The translations under genes were made by a program, and so were the position numbers. Positions 16,550 through 24,966 of a stretch of DNA of 64,000 nt are shown here, one piece after another. Origin of the DNA: Chania fonticola_B (GTDB lineage: Bacteria; Pseudomonadota; Gammaproteobacteria; Enterobacterales; Enterobacteriaceae); assembly GCF_048537545.1 (NCBI RefSeq), contig NZ_CP183218.1; one strand, 5' to 3'. The notes beneath the pieces were generated by a model, which was not told the DNA's origin, did not search any database, and saw only the letters and a list, made by a program, of their open reading frames with translations. The number at the start of each line of letters is the position of its first letter. Positions within the stretch are counted from its first letter, which is position 1.

Positions 16550-17911
16550 ATGACACGCATTTATCCACAATTCGTCGTTGCCAAGTTTGGCGGTACCAGC
16601 GTTGCTGACTTTGACGCGATGAATCGCAGTGCCGGCATTGTTCTTGCTGATGACCACGTCCGCCTGGTCGTTTTGTCTGCCTCCGCAGGGGTCACAAATC
16701 TATTGGTCGAACTTTCTGAAGGGCTGGAAAGTCGTGATCGTATGGATAAAATTGATACCCTTCGCACTATCCAGTACAACATTATTTCCCGCCTGAAAGC
16801 GCCGCTGGTCATCAGCAAAGAAATCGATCAGCTCCTTGAAAATATTGCCCGCCTTGCCGAGACGGCATTGACAATGCCTTCCACGTCGCTGAGTGATGAA
16901 CTGGTCAGCCATGGCGAGTTGATGTCGAGCCTGTTATTTGCTGAAGTGCTTCGTGAACGTGAAGCGCAAGCGGAATGGTTTGATGCCCGTAAAGTCATTC
17001 GAACCAACAACCTCTACGGTTGCGCCGAACCCAATATCAACCTGGTCGAGGATCAGGCAGAAGCCCATCTCCGGCCGCGTATTGAGCAGGCGATTGTTAT
17101 CACCCAGGGTTTTATCGGCAGTGATGATGCCGGGCATACCACCACGCTGGGCCGGGGCGGTAGCGACTACACCGCCTCCCTGCTTGGGGAAGCATTGCAG
17201 GCCGCACGTGTCGATATCTGGACTGATGTGGCCGGGATCTACACCACCGATCCGCGCATTGTGGCGCAGGCCCGGCGTATTGACCATATCTCCTTTTCCG
17301 AAGCCAGCGACATGGCTGCTTTTGGTGCGAAAGTGCTCCACCCGGCGACCCTGTTACCCGCGATGCGGAAAAATATCCCGGTCTTTGTAGGGTCCAGCAA
17401 AAATACCGCTGCCGGTGGAACGCTGGTTCGCCGTGAGACAGAGAATCCGCCACTTTATCGTGCGATTGCCATTCGCCGTAAACAGACGTTGTTGAGATTG
17501 CACGACCTGCATACGCAACCTGCAAACAGATTCTTTGCCGAAATGTTCGCGATTCTGGCAGAACATCGGGTTGATGTGGACCTGGTTACCACCTCCGAGA
17601 GCTGTATAGCGCTAGCCCTGAATTCCACGGGATCCACTTCGGGAGAAGATCATACCCTGACCACCGCGTTGCTTACAGCACTCTCTTCTCATTGCCGAGT
17701 TGAGATTGAAACCGGGCTGGCCTTGGTCACGCTGATTGGCAATCAACTCCATCGTGGCGCGGGCGTATGCCGGGATACATTTGTGGATCTGGATGAGTAT
17801 GCCGTGCGCATGATTTTCCATGGCGCATCAAATGATAATCTTTGCTTCATGCTACCAAGCGAAGTCGCTGACAGCGCGGTTGTAGCGCTACACCGTAGGT
17901 TATTTGAGTAA
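16550..17911 (+). CDS. lysC: Aspartokinase III type (LysC), possibly lysine-insensitive
   Basis: 453 residues. It phosphorylates L-aspartate, the first step to aspartate semialdehyde. The kinase domain has KFGGTS (12-17), the GRGGSDYTA substrate loop (201-209), and TDVAGIYTTDPR. The C-terminal half has two ACT domains with TTSE at 347-350. Compared by eye with E. coli LysC (449 aa), the catalytic parts agree but the lysine-binding stretch differs: positions equivalent to Met318, Ser321, Gly323 and Leu325 are Thr322, Ala325, Arg327 and Phe329. Changes at 318, 323 and 325 are known to desensitise the E. coli enzyme. It is divergent from dat-ddc, which use aspartate semialdehyde. It could be a dedicated second aspartokinase. 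Confidence 0.9.
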   Translation: MTRIYPQFVVAKFGGTSVADFDAMNRSAGIVLADDHVRLVVLSASAGVTNLLVELSEGLESRDRMDKIDTLRTIQYNIISRLKAPLVISKEIDQLLENIARLAETALTMPSTSLSDELVSHGELMSSLLFAEVLREREAQAEWFDARKVIRTNNLYGCAEPNINLVEDQAEAHLRPRIEQAIVITQGFIGSDDAGHTTTLGRGGSDYTASLLGEALQAARVDIWTDVAGIYTTDPRIVAQARRIDHISFSEASDMAAFGAKVLHPATLLPAMRKNIPVFVGSSKNTAAGGTLVRRETENPPLYRAIAIRRKQTLLRLHDLHTQPANRFFAEMFAILAEHRVDVDLVTTSESCIALALNSTGSTSGEDHTLTTALLTALSSHCRVEIETGLALVTLIGNQLHRGAGVCRDTFVDLDEYAVRMIFHGASNDNLCFMLPSEVADSAVVALHRRLFE

Positions 17912-17918
17912 GTTAAAT

Positions 17919-17936
17919 GGGGCGTTTACACGCCCC
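17919..17936 (+). terminator. Terminator-like hairpin after lysC
   Basis: GGGGCG and CGCCCC pair around a six-base loop, eight bases past the lysC stop and between two convergent genes. There is no U-run on the plus side. Confidence 0.55.
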
Positions 17937-17960
17937 TGAAACGCCTGCCTATTTGGGCTC

Positions 17961-18740
17961 CTATGACGCCATAAATATCCGTACAAAGCGCTCAACCGGC
18001 CATTCCTTGATGTCGGATACCTGCCCATCCCCGATCTCTATAAGCCGGAGCTGACCTGCATCATTTTCAATCATATCGATGGAGAAAAATGGAGCATCGA
18101 CGAGCTGCGCGATTTCAATAACCACCTCTGGAATAATTCCGTCAGCAGAGAAAACCTTGCCATTCAATGAAAAATATCTGCGCTCACTCTCGGGGACAAA
18201 ATTTTCAAAACGTCTAAGGCTGACTCCCCCTTCAATCTTCCCTCGGAAGTGCTCAATGGATTTCAACACTTCGCGGATCTCATCGGCATTTGCGGCAACA
18301 GAGCCTCTGGAAGTTGTCAGTGATTTAACATAATCCTTAACGAAGTAACACGGCCACTTAAGCCGATCGGTCAGCATATCGAAATCAGCATCTGCACTGA
18401 CCAATACGGTTTCCGGCGTATACTTTTGGCAAATTTCGTACCAGCCGGTGATGTAATGACACCGAATATAATCATCAAATGATTCAAGCATTTGCCCGCC
18501 ACTCAGCGAAACGGCTCTATGGAGTTGTTGATACTCTTCCGGGCTCAGCATCCATCCACGCCATATCACGGGGACATCTGGCCCAAAGCTGTGAGAGAAC
18601 TTGTACTTTCCCATCGAGGCGTGTTCAGAGGACAGCAGCACACAGGTTAATCCATTCTGTCTGGCACAGTTAAACTCCTGCTCAAAGGTTTCATCGGCCT
18701 TGGCAGGGTTAAAGTAATCACTGGGATAAATCAGCTGCAT
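17961..18740 (-). CDS. ATP-grasp domain protein (R2K clade-like)
   Basis: 259 residues resembling DUF4343/R2K-clade ATP-grasp proteins: a pre-ATP-grasp region, CYFVKDYVKSLT (about 130-142, nucleotide-binding lysine), an FRGKIEGGVSLRRFE strand pair, and a C-terminal SIDMIEND...LIEIGDGQVSD metal-binding segment (Asp/Glu near 232-247). Such proteins are often linked to peptide ligation or to phage and conflict contexts, but no substrate can be deduced here. It converges on lysC with only 49 bases between stops and has no partner gene downstream. Confidence 0.7.
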   Translation of the reverse strand: MQLIYPSDYFNPAKADETFEQEFNCARQNGLTCVLLSSEHASMGKYKFSHSFGPDVPVIWRGWMLSPEEYQQLHRAVSLSGGQMLESFDDYIRCHYITGWYEICQKYTPETVLVSADADFDMLTDRLKWPCYFVKDYVKSLTTSRGSVAANADEIREVLKSIEHFRGKIEGGVSLRRFENFVPESERRYFSLNGKVFSADGIIPEVVIEIAQLVDAPFFSIDMIENDAGQLRLIEIGDGQVSDIKEWPVERFVRIFMAS

Positions 18741-18865
18741 TTAAATTCACCCTATTTCCATTTATTTTACGGCACCGTAATGGCTTATCCACTGCCAGTC
18801 AATCTGTTGTCGGAACCTTAATGCCTACTCTGCCATCAACTTCACATTCTGGATGACAAACACAG

Positions 18866-19864
18866 CTACCCTGCCATCCAATCGTCCCAGACAGGCGTCG
18901 ATGAGATTTTTTCCACAATAAAATCAATAAAGCTTCTCACCTTGGGATCTTGATAATGCCCTGGATGGTACAGTGCGAAAAGATGGTACTCATGCTCTTT
19001 AGCTTCGTGATCCAGCAAAATGGGGATCAACTCGCCATCAGCGATATGGTCACCCAGCATGTAGGTCGGCAGATTGACGATCCCCTGATGATGGAGCGCA
19101 GCCTGTAGCAGCCCCAAGGTACTGTTCACCTCGACGATGTTATTGATTTTTAACGAATGCCCATCGCCGCCAATAAAGTGCCAGTTATCAGAAACGTTTG
19201 GATTGATCAGGCAGTCGTGATCCTCCAGGTCTGCCAGGGTTTTCGGCAGGCCACGGCGTTCAAAGTAGCGCCGGCTGGCGCAATAAACCCAGTTGATCTT
19301 ACAGATTTTGCGCAAAGCAAAATTACTCGGCGGGTGTGCGGTAATACGCAGCGCAATATCGATATTCTCTTCGTTAAGGTTGACGCTTTGGTCATTTAAA
19401 TCGACAGACAATCTGACGTCGGGGTTGATTTCTCTATAGTCACTGTACAAACGCATCAGATGGGTAACGCCGAAGGCAATTGAACAGGTAATTTTGAGCT
19501 GGCCCTGTGGGTGGCTGCGGAAACTGGAGGTATTAACCAAGGAGTCATCCAGATCCGCCAGCAGGTGCTGCGCCCGGAACAGCAGATATTTGCCTGGCTC
19601 GGTCAAAATCAGGTTACGCGTGGTCCTTTTCAGCAAAACGATGCCAAGATACTCTTCCAGTTGGGAAATGCTGCGGCTCACCGATGACGGCGTGAGGTTC
19701 AACTTCAGCGCTGCGGCAGAAAAACTGTTACATTCAACGACCTTGATAAAGATTTCCAACTGCCGGAAGATGGCGTAGTTGTCGATTTTTGCCTTGAATG
19801 AAACGGAACCCCTGGTTGACGACATCATCTGCCGGTACCCCTTTGTGAATTTATACGGCCGCAT
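18866..19864 (-). CDS. LysR-family regulator
   Basis: 332 residues. The winged helix-turn-helix lies near residues 35-90 (FIKVVECNSFSAAALKLNLTPSSVSRSISQLE), followed by the LysR effector domain (QGQLKITCSIAFG onward). It is divergent from the HAAAP permease and cystathionine-lyase genes across 321 bases and probably controls them, as LysR genes usually do. The ATG at 19862-19864 gives a longer N-terminus than usual (about 30 extra residues), and an internal start such as the Met at about residue 14 is possible. The co-inducer is unknown; a sulfur amino acid is a guess from the neighbours. Confidence 0.85.
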   Translation of the reverse strand: MRPYKFTKGYRQMMSSTRGSVSFKAKIDNYAIFRQLEIFIKVVECNSFSAAALKLNLTPSSVSRSISQLEEYLGIVLLKRTTRNLILTEPGKYLLFRAQHLLADLDDSLVNTSSFRSHPQGQLKITCSIAFGVTHLMRLYSDYREINPDVRLSVDLNDQSVNLNEENIDIALRITAHPPSNFALRKICKINWVYCASRRYFERRGLPKTLADLEDHDCLINPNVSDNWHFIGGDGHSLKINNIVEVNSTLGLLQAALHHQGIVNLPTYMLGDHIADGELIPILLDHEAKEHEYHLFALYHPGHYQDPKVRSFIDFIVEKISSTPVWDDWMAG

Positions 19865-20185
19865 GGATCTGATATCAGGCTAGCAAAAAAACGCTAAGTC
19901 AGTAAAATTCCTATACATTATAATTGACTATACTCACTAGATAGCGACGCTACCAACCCTTTCAGTCAGTTTTCATAAAAAGCACATAAAATAGGACAGC
20001 CATCAACTTTTGCGTTTCACGCACAAGTATTTTCATTTAATAACACCGCTAGCTGCTTTAAGTTTTACTTACCAGTACGTACTATGTTTCTATGTCAGAT
20101 AAGATTACCTCTGACAAACGCGATGTTTTACATAACTTCTCATTTCGTGAGAACACGGCTGTGATCATCTTGCGACAGGAAGACA
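19865..20185. promoter_or_regulatory. Divergent promoter region, LysR / permease
   Basis: 321 bases of AT-rich sequence between two divergent starts. It ends with AGGAAG seven bases before the permease ATG at 20186. LysR-type T-N11-A boxes are likely but no single one stands out by eye. Confidence 0.4.
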
Positions 20186-21475
20186 ATGATGAATAGCATA
20201 ATAAATACAGATATCAAGTCTAAAGACGCGTATAAAAGCATTCCGTTTACCCGATATGACTTCGGCTGGGTTATTCTCTGCATAGGTATGGCCATCGGTT
20301 CCGGCATTGTTTTCATGCCGGTTCAAGTGGGCATTAAAGGCATTTGGGTATTTATCACTTCGGTTATCATTTCTTATCCGGCGATTTATTTGTTGCAAAG
20401 TCTTTACCTTAAAACATTATCAGAAAGTGAAGATTGCCAAGACTATACTAACGTCATTACGCAATACCTCGGGAAAAACTGGGGATTTTGGCTAGGTATT
20501 GCCTATTTCCTGATGTTACTACACGGCATGTTTTCTTATTCCCTGGCCGTTACTTTTGACAGCGCCTCCTATATTCAGACCTTTGGGCTGACGGAAGGCT
20601 TGCTGTCAGACTCCATCTGGTATGGGTTGGTGGTGCTGGTTGCCTTGGTCAGCATTGCCGCTCAAGGGGAACGGTTGTTGTTCAAGGTCTCCGGCCCGAT
20701 GGTGTGCGTTAAATTTGGGATTATCGTTGTATTAGGGGTCGTGATGGTTCCACATTGGAACTTGAATAATATTACTGCCTTCCCTGAACTGCTGCCATTT
20801 ATGCGCGACGTGTTTTTGACGTTACCCTTTACCCTTTTCTCCATTCTGTTTGTTCAGATACTTAGCCCGATGAACATTGCTTATCGTAAAGTTGAATCGG
20901 ATAAACGTATTGCCACCTATCGAGCTATCCGCGCCAACCGTGTTGCTTATATTATCCTGGCGGTTGCGGTATTGTTCTTTGCCTTCTCGTTCACTTTTGC
21001 TATCAGCCATGAGCAGGCCGTTTCCGCTTTTGAGCAAAATATCTCTGCGTTAGCTATTGCAGCCCAGGTTATTCCCGGATCTGTTGTGAGAGTAATGAGC
21101 GCCCTGCTGAATATTTTTGCCATCTTAACGGCGTTTCTCGGGATTTATTTAGGGTTCCAGGAGGCGATCAAAGGGATTGTGACTAATATTATCTGCCGTT
21201 TTATTCCGGAAGAAAAAATCAATCAAAAAGTGCTTCACATTGCCATCAGCGTTGGCGTTGTGCTGGGGTTATGGGCGTGGATTTCAACCCGCTTCTCTAT
21301 CCTGTTCTTTATGCAACTGGGGAGCCCTTTGTTCGGGTTGGTATCATGCTTGATCCCTTGCTATCTGGTGTATAAAGTCGAAGCACTTCATAAGTTTAAG
21401 GGGCCCGCCGTTTGGTTTATCACTTTCTTCGGTATTTTGCTTTGCCTGTCCCCCTTCTTTAAATTTTTCGAATAA
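20186..21475 (+). CDS. HAAAP-family amino-acid permease (YhaO/SdaC-like)
   Basis: 429 residues with about 11 hydrophobic segments. The opening FGWVILCIGMAIGSGIVFMP is characteristic of the hydroxy/aromatic amino-acid permease family (SdaC, YhaO/DlsT, YhjV): proton-coupled import of serine, threonine or related amino acids. It is the first gene of a two-gene unit with a cystathionine lyase (15 bases to its preferred start), suggesting uptake of a sulfur-containing or beta-substituted amino acid that is then cleaved. AGGAAG precedes the ATG. The substrate is not readable from sequence. Confidence 0.82.
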   Translation: MMNSIINTDIKSKDAYKSIPFTRYDFGWVILCIGMAIGSGIVFMPVQVGIKGIWVFITSVIISYPAIYLLQSLYLKTLSESEDCQDYTNVITQYLGKNWGFWLGIAYFLMLLHGMFSYSLAVTFDSASYIQTFGLTEGLLSDSIWYGLVVLVALVSIAAQGERLLFKVSGPMVCVKFGIIVVLGVVMVPHWNLNNITAFPELLPFMRDVFLTLPFTLFSILFVQILSPMNIAYRKVESDKRIATYRAIRANRVAYIILAVAVLFFAFSFTFAISHEQAVSAFEQNISALAIAAQVIPGSVVRVMSALLNIFAILTAFLGIYLGFQEAIKGIVTNIICRFIPEEKINQKVLHIAISVGVVLGLWAWISTRFSILFFMQLGSPLFGLVSCLIPCYLVYKVEALHKFKGPAVWFITFFGILLCLSPFFKFFE

Positions 21476-21490
21476 ACGATGAGGTTAGCA

Positions 21491-22672
21491 ATGAGTAAAT
21501 CACCAAGCTCGGATTTCAGCATCGGCACCCGGATTACACAGATCGGCCGAGATCCCGCCAAACAGGCCGGATTTGTCAACGCAGCGGTTTATCGGGGTTC
21601 AACGGTTATTTTTCCTACCGTCAGCGATATTGAGCATAACCGAGCCGAGTTTAACTACGGGACGATGGGCACACCCACGATCGCTAATCTAGAAAATGCG
21701 TGGAGCGAACTGGCTGGAGCGGCAGGGACAGTGCTCTCCCCCTCCGGGCTGGGCGCAATTGCGCTGGCATTGCTCACTACGTTGAAAGCAGGCGATCACC
21801 TGTTAATGCCTGACAGCGTGTACAAACCTACTCGCCTGTTTTGTGCTGGGATGTTGGGCAAAATGGGGATCGAAACCACCTACTATGATCCATTGATTGG
21901 CGCAGACATCGGCACCTTGTTCCGCCCTAACACTACCACCCTGTTTTTAGAATCTCCTGGCTCTCAAAGCTTTGAAATCCAGGATATTCCAACCATGGCG
22001 GCGCTGGCAAAACAGCAAGGGATCGCCACCATTATTGATAATACCTGGGCAACGCCGGTATTTTTCCGCGCCCATGAACATGGTTGTGATATTTCCGTAG
22101 AGGCGGGTACCAAGTATTTGGGCGGGCATTCCGATTTACTGATGGGCGTTGTTTCAGCCAATGATGCCTGGTGGCCTAAATTACGCGAAACCTATGATCT
22201 GATGGCGATGTTGCCGGGCGCAGAAGACTGTTTTCTCGCCCTACGGGGTTTGAGGACCATGTACTTACGCTTGAAGGAGGCCGAAAAGCGCGGGCTGGAG
22301 ATGGCTCATTGGCTAAAATCCCGCCCGGAGGTATTGAAAGTGCTCCACCCGGCCTTCCCTGATTGCCCAGGGCATGAATTCTGGAAACGCGACTTTACAG
22401 GTTCTTCGGGCCTGTTCTCTATCATTTTGCAGCCGGAATATACCAAGGCTGGTGTTGATAACATGTTGGATAACATGTCGATTTTTGCCATGGGTTACTC
22501 GTGGGGAGGTTTTGAAAGCCTGGTGATCCCGTTTAACTGTGCCGAATACCGCACCGTGACGCAGTGGCAACCCGGCGGCCGGGCGCTGCGCTTGCAGATT
22601 GGGCTGGAGGATATGGATGAACTGAAAGCCGATCTGGAGCAAGGCTTTGAAAGATTGAAGCAATTTAGTTGA
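21491..22672 (+). CDS. Cystathionine beta-lyase family C-S lyase
   Basis: 393-residue Cys/Met-metabolism PLP enzyme. Lys208 in EAGTKYLGGHSD is the PLP lysine, DNTWATP (183-189) is the conserved Asp segment, and the SPSGLGAI loop (83-90) binds phosphate. It is MetC-like, cleaving L-cystathionine to homocysteine, pyruvate and ammonia. Linked to a permease and a LysR regulator rather than to methionine genes, it may be a catabolic C-S lyase. The ATG at 21491 is chosen over 21479 because GAGG lies at the right distance upstream. A second, biosynthetic metC probably exists elsewhere in the genome, so I leave the symbol blank. Confidence 0.85.
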   Translation: MSKSPSSDFSIGTRITQIGRDPAKQAGFVNAAVYRGSTVIFPTVSDIEHNRAEFNYGTMGTPTIANLENAWSELAGAAGTVLSPSGLGAIALALLTTLKAGDHLLMPDSVYKPTRLFCAGMLGKMGIETTYYDPLIGADIGTLFRPNTTTLFLESPGSQSFEIQDIPTMAALAKQQGIATIIDNTWATPVFFRAHEHGCDISVEAGTKYLGGHSDLLMGVVSANDAWWPKLRETYDLMAMLPGAEDCFLALRGLRTMYLRLKEAEKRGLEMAHWLKSRPEVLKVLHPAFPDCPGHEFWKRDFTGSSGLFSIILQPEYTKAGVDNMLDNMSIFAMGYSWGGFESLVIPFNCAEYRTVTQWQPGGRALRLQIGLEDMDELKADLEQGFERLKQFS

Positions 22673-22687
22673 GACGTGATTTTTGCC

Positions 22688-22713
22688 AAGGTGACCGCAT
22701 AGTCGGTCACCTT
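22688..22713. terminator. Bidirectional terminator
   Basis: AAGGTGACCG and CGGTCACCTT form a perfect 10-bp stem with a six-base loop between the converging lyase (22672) and efflux (22725) genes. It is followed by a pyrimidine tract on the plus strand and TTGGCAAAAA on the other. Confidence 0.85.
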
Positions 22714-22724
22714 CCCTTTCCTAG

Positions 22725-23921
22725 TTATTTCGCGCTTTGCCGCCGAAAGCGTATAAGCCAAGCCGCCAGCAAAATGGCCGTTATCGCGATGCCTGCGGCA
22801 ACGAAACCGATGTCTTCCAATCCCCATTGAGGGATCACCAGGCCACCGATAATGGCGCCAAGGCCCGTACCGGCATTGGCAGCAGAGACGTTCAACGTTC
22901 CGGCTAGCGCCTGAGCGTGTGAAGCGGACTTCATCACCCGAACCTGACAGATTGGAAACAGTGCAGTATAGGCAATACCCCAAAGCGCAAGTGCCAACCA
23001 TAACAGAATGAGCGAGTCTGCCGCTGGTACGCTGGCCATCATGCCTATGCCCAGCAATAACGAGAATATGGCGGTAGCGCCCAGTGGGCTGCGGTCTACA
23101 AAGCGCCCGCCCAGCCAGTTACCGACCAGGCCGATAGCACCGAAGCCCATGAGCCACCAACCGACTTGCGCCGGAGCCACACCGGCGATGCGCTCCAGCA
23201 TGTCGGCTAGATAAGTGTAAGCCGTAAACATTGCGGTGAACACAACGACCGATAACACAACGTTACCGACAAAATACGGGTCTTTGAGGATGCGAGTCTG
23301 TTCTGCCAGCCTAAGCCGTTCGGGGCGTGCCAGGGTCGGCATGAAGATCGCCAGGGCCAATGTCATAACCAGCGACAGCCCGGCCAGTATCCAGAAGGTG
23401 CCGCGCCAGCCGATAAGGTCCGACGCTAGCGTTCCCAGTGGAATACCAAACAGTAAGGCGGCTGAGATCCCCAGATACACCTGCGATACTGCGCGACCGG
23501 CACGATGTGGCCCGGCAATCTGTCCGGCCGTCTCGCTGGCCGTCCCCCAGAACACGGGCAGCACCAGCGCGGGAATGAACCTGGCAATCGCAAGCACCCA
23601 AACGTTCGGAGCGATTGCGGCCAGGGCGTTTGAGAGGCTAAAGATCATCAGAATCGCAATGAACAGGCGCTTACGTTCAATGTGTGACAACAGCGCAGTC
23701 AGCACAGGGCCGAACAGCATCACCGTGAAAGCGAACAAGGTAACGAATTGGCCAGCAGCGGAAATTGAAATATCCAAGTCGCGTGCCAATGCTGGCAATA
23801 GTCCGACGATCAGGTATTCGGTCGTGACGATGACGAAAGCCGCCACCGCAAGAATGACGATGGAAAGGCGGCTACGGCTCGCCGAAATGGCGGTGCCCGG
23901 TACGGTAATCGAAGACATCAA
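22725..23921 (-). CDS. MFS drug:H+ antiporter (DHA1 type)
   Basis: 398 residues, 12 predicted transmembrane segments. Early motif FVIVTTEYLIVGLLPALARDLDIS and the later GWRGTFWILAGLS fit the AraJ/YdhP-like DHA1 exporters. RKRLFIAILMIFSLSNALAA follows the loop 2-3 motif. It is divergent from a LysR gene (24038) with a shared control region containing a palindrome, so it is probably an inducible exporter of a small toxic compound. The substrate cannot be inferred. Confidence 0.85.
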   Translation of the reverse strand: MMSSITVPGTAISASRSRLSIVILAVAAFVIVTTEYLIVGLLPALARDLDISISAAGQFVTLFAFTVMLFGPVLTALLSHIERKRLFIAILMIFSLSNALAAIAPNVWVLAIARFIPALVLPVFWGTASETAGQIAGPHRAGRAVSQVYLGISAALLFGIPLGTLASDLIGWRGTFWILAGLSLVMTLALAIFMPTLARPERLRLAEQTRILKDPYFVGNVVLSVVVFTAMFTAYTYLADMLERIAGVAPAQVGWWLMGFGAIGLVGNWLGGRFVDRSPLGATAIFSLLLGIGMMASVPAADSLILLWLALALWGIAYTALFPICQVRVMKSASHAQALAGTLNVSAANAGTGLGAIIGGLVIPQWGLEDIGFVAAGIAITAILLAAWLIRFRRQSAK

Positions 23922-23963
23922 AAAGGCTCCTGCATGGGGATTTGCTGTTGCCCTTAGTATATT

Positions 23964-23980
23964 TAAGAAATATATTCTTA
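23964..23980. promoter_or_regulatory. Palindrome TAAGAA-N5-TTCTTA, candidate LysR operator
   Basis: A dyad with six-base arms lies between the divergent MFS and LysR starts, 43 bases from the exporter start and 57 from the regulator start, embedded in AT-rich DNA. Its size and place suit autoregulation plus control of the exporter. Confidence 0.5.
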
Positions 23981-24037
23981 TTATTGATATATTTTACCGG
24001 CATTATTGAATTTAATTCCTTAGTAAGTGAGGGCAGC

Positions 24038-24946
24038 ATGATCCCATCAGAGCGGCTTAAGGGCATCGAAACCTTCGTGGCGACGGCCGATGCAGGCAGT
24101 TTCACGGCAGCGGCAGAGCAATTGCACCTGACCAGCTCTGCCGTCAGCAAAAGTGTGGCGCGCCTTGAAGATCGGCTCGGGACCCGGCTTTTCGAACGCA
24201 CCACCCGCCGTTTGGCTCTGACGGATGCAGGGGCAGCGTTCTACCGCACTTGCGTACGAGTGCTGGCCGATTTGGAAGAAGCTGAAGCCGTGCTCGCCGC
24301 ACAGCACAGCGAACCGATGGGTCGTCTGCGGCTAGATGCTCCGGCGACATTTGGCCGCCTTCGGGTTTGGCCGCTGCTGCTCCAGTTCTCACAGCAGCAC
24401 CCGCACTTACGCCCGCATGTCTCTTTGACCGATCGCTTCGTTGATTTGCTTGAAGAAGCCATTGACGTGGCGGTGCGTATTGGTGGCCCGGATCATTGGC
24501 CTACTTCAGTTGGCCATCGCTACTTGGGCTGTGAACGCCTCATTTTCTGCGCCTCTCCCGATTACCTGGCCCGCAACGGGACACCGACATCGCCCGCCGA
24601 ACTGTCACGCCATGATGCCGTGCTCTATGGTAAGGCCGATGGAACCACTGGCCCGTGGCTGATCGCGCATGATGCAGGAATGATTGAGCGGCGCACAATG
24701 GAGGGCCGCATTATTGTCGGAAATGGCGAAGCTCAGGTTGCCGCCGTTAAGGCTGGGTGCGGTATCGCACAGTTGGCAACATGGCTGGTCTGCGATGAAA
24801 TTGCACGTGGTGAATTGGTGCAAATCCTACCGGAACTGACGACTGACGGTCTGCCGCTCAATCTGGTGTGGCCTATTGGGCGGCAACTGCAGCCAAAAGT
24901 GGATGCCATGCTGGAGCTGCTTGCTGCCGAATTGCGGATCGACTAG
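24038..24946 (+). CDS. LysR-family regulator of the adjacent exporter
   Basis: 302 residues. DNA-binding helices are in FVATADAGSFTAAAEQLHLTSSAVSKSVARLEDRLG, then TRLFERTTRRLALTDAG, then the substrate-binding domain. ATG 24038 is chosen because GAGGG precedes it; an in-frame upstream ATG would add a hydrophobic tail without homology. It is divergent from the DHA1 exporter, a standard pairing. Its stop lies 20 bases from the stop of the convergent MFS gene. Confidence 0.85.
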   Translation: MIPSERLKGIETFVATADAGSFTAAAEQLHLTSSAVSKSVARLEDRLGTRLFERTTRRLALTDAGAAFYRTCVRVLADLEEAEAVLAAQHSEPMGRLRLDAPATFGRLRVWPLLLQFSQQHPHLRPHVSLTDRFVDLLEEAIDVAVRIGGPDHWPTSVGHRYLGCERLIFCASPDYLARNGTPTSPAELSRHDAVLYGKADGTTGPWLIAHDAGMIERRTMEGRIIVGNGEAQVAAVKAGCGIAQLATWLVCDEIARGELVQILPELTTDGLPLNLVWPIGRQLQPKVDAMLELLAAELRID

Positions 24947-24966
24947 CAATGCCAAGCCCTTCACGT

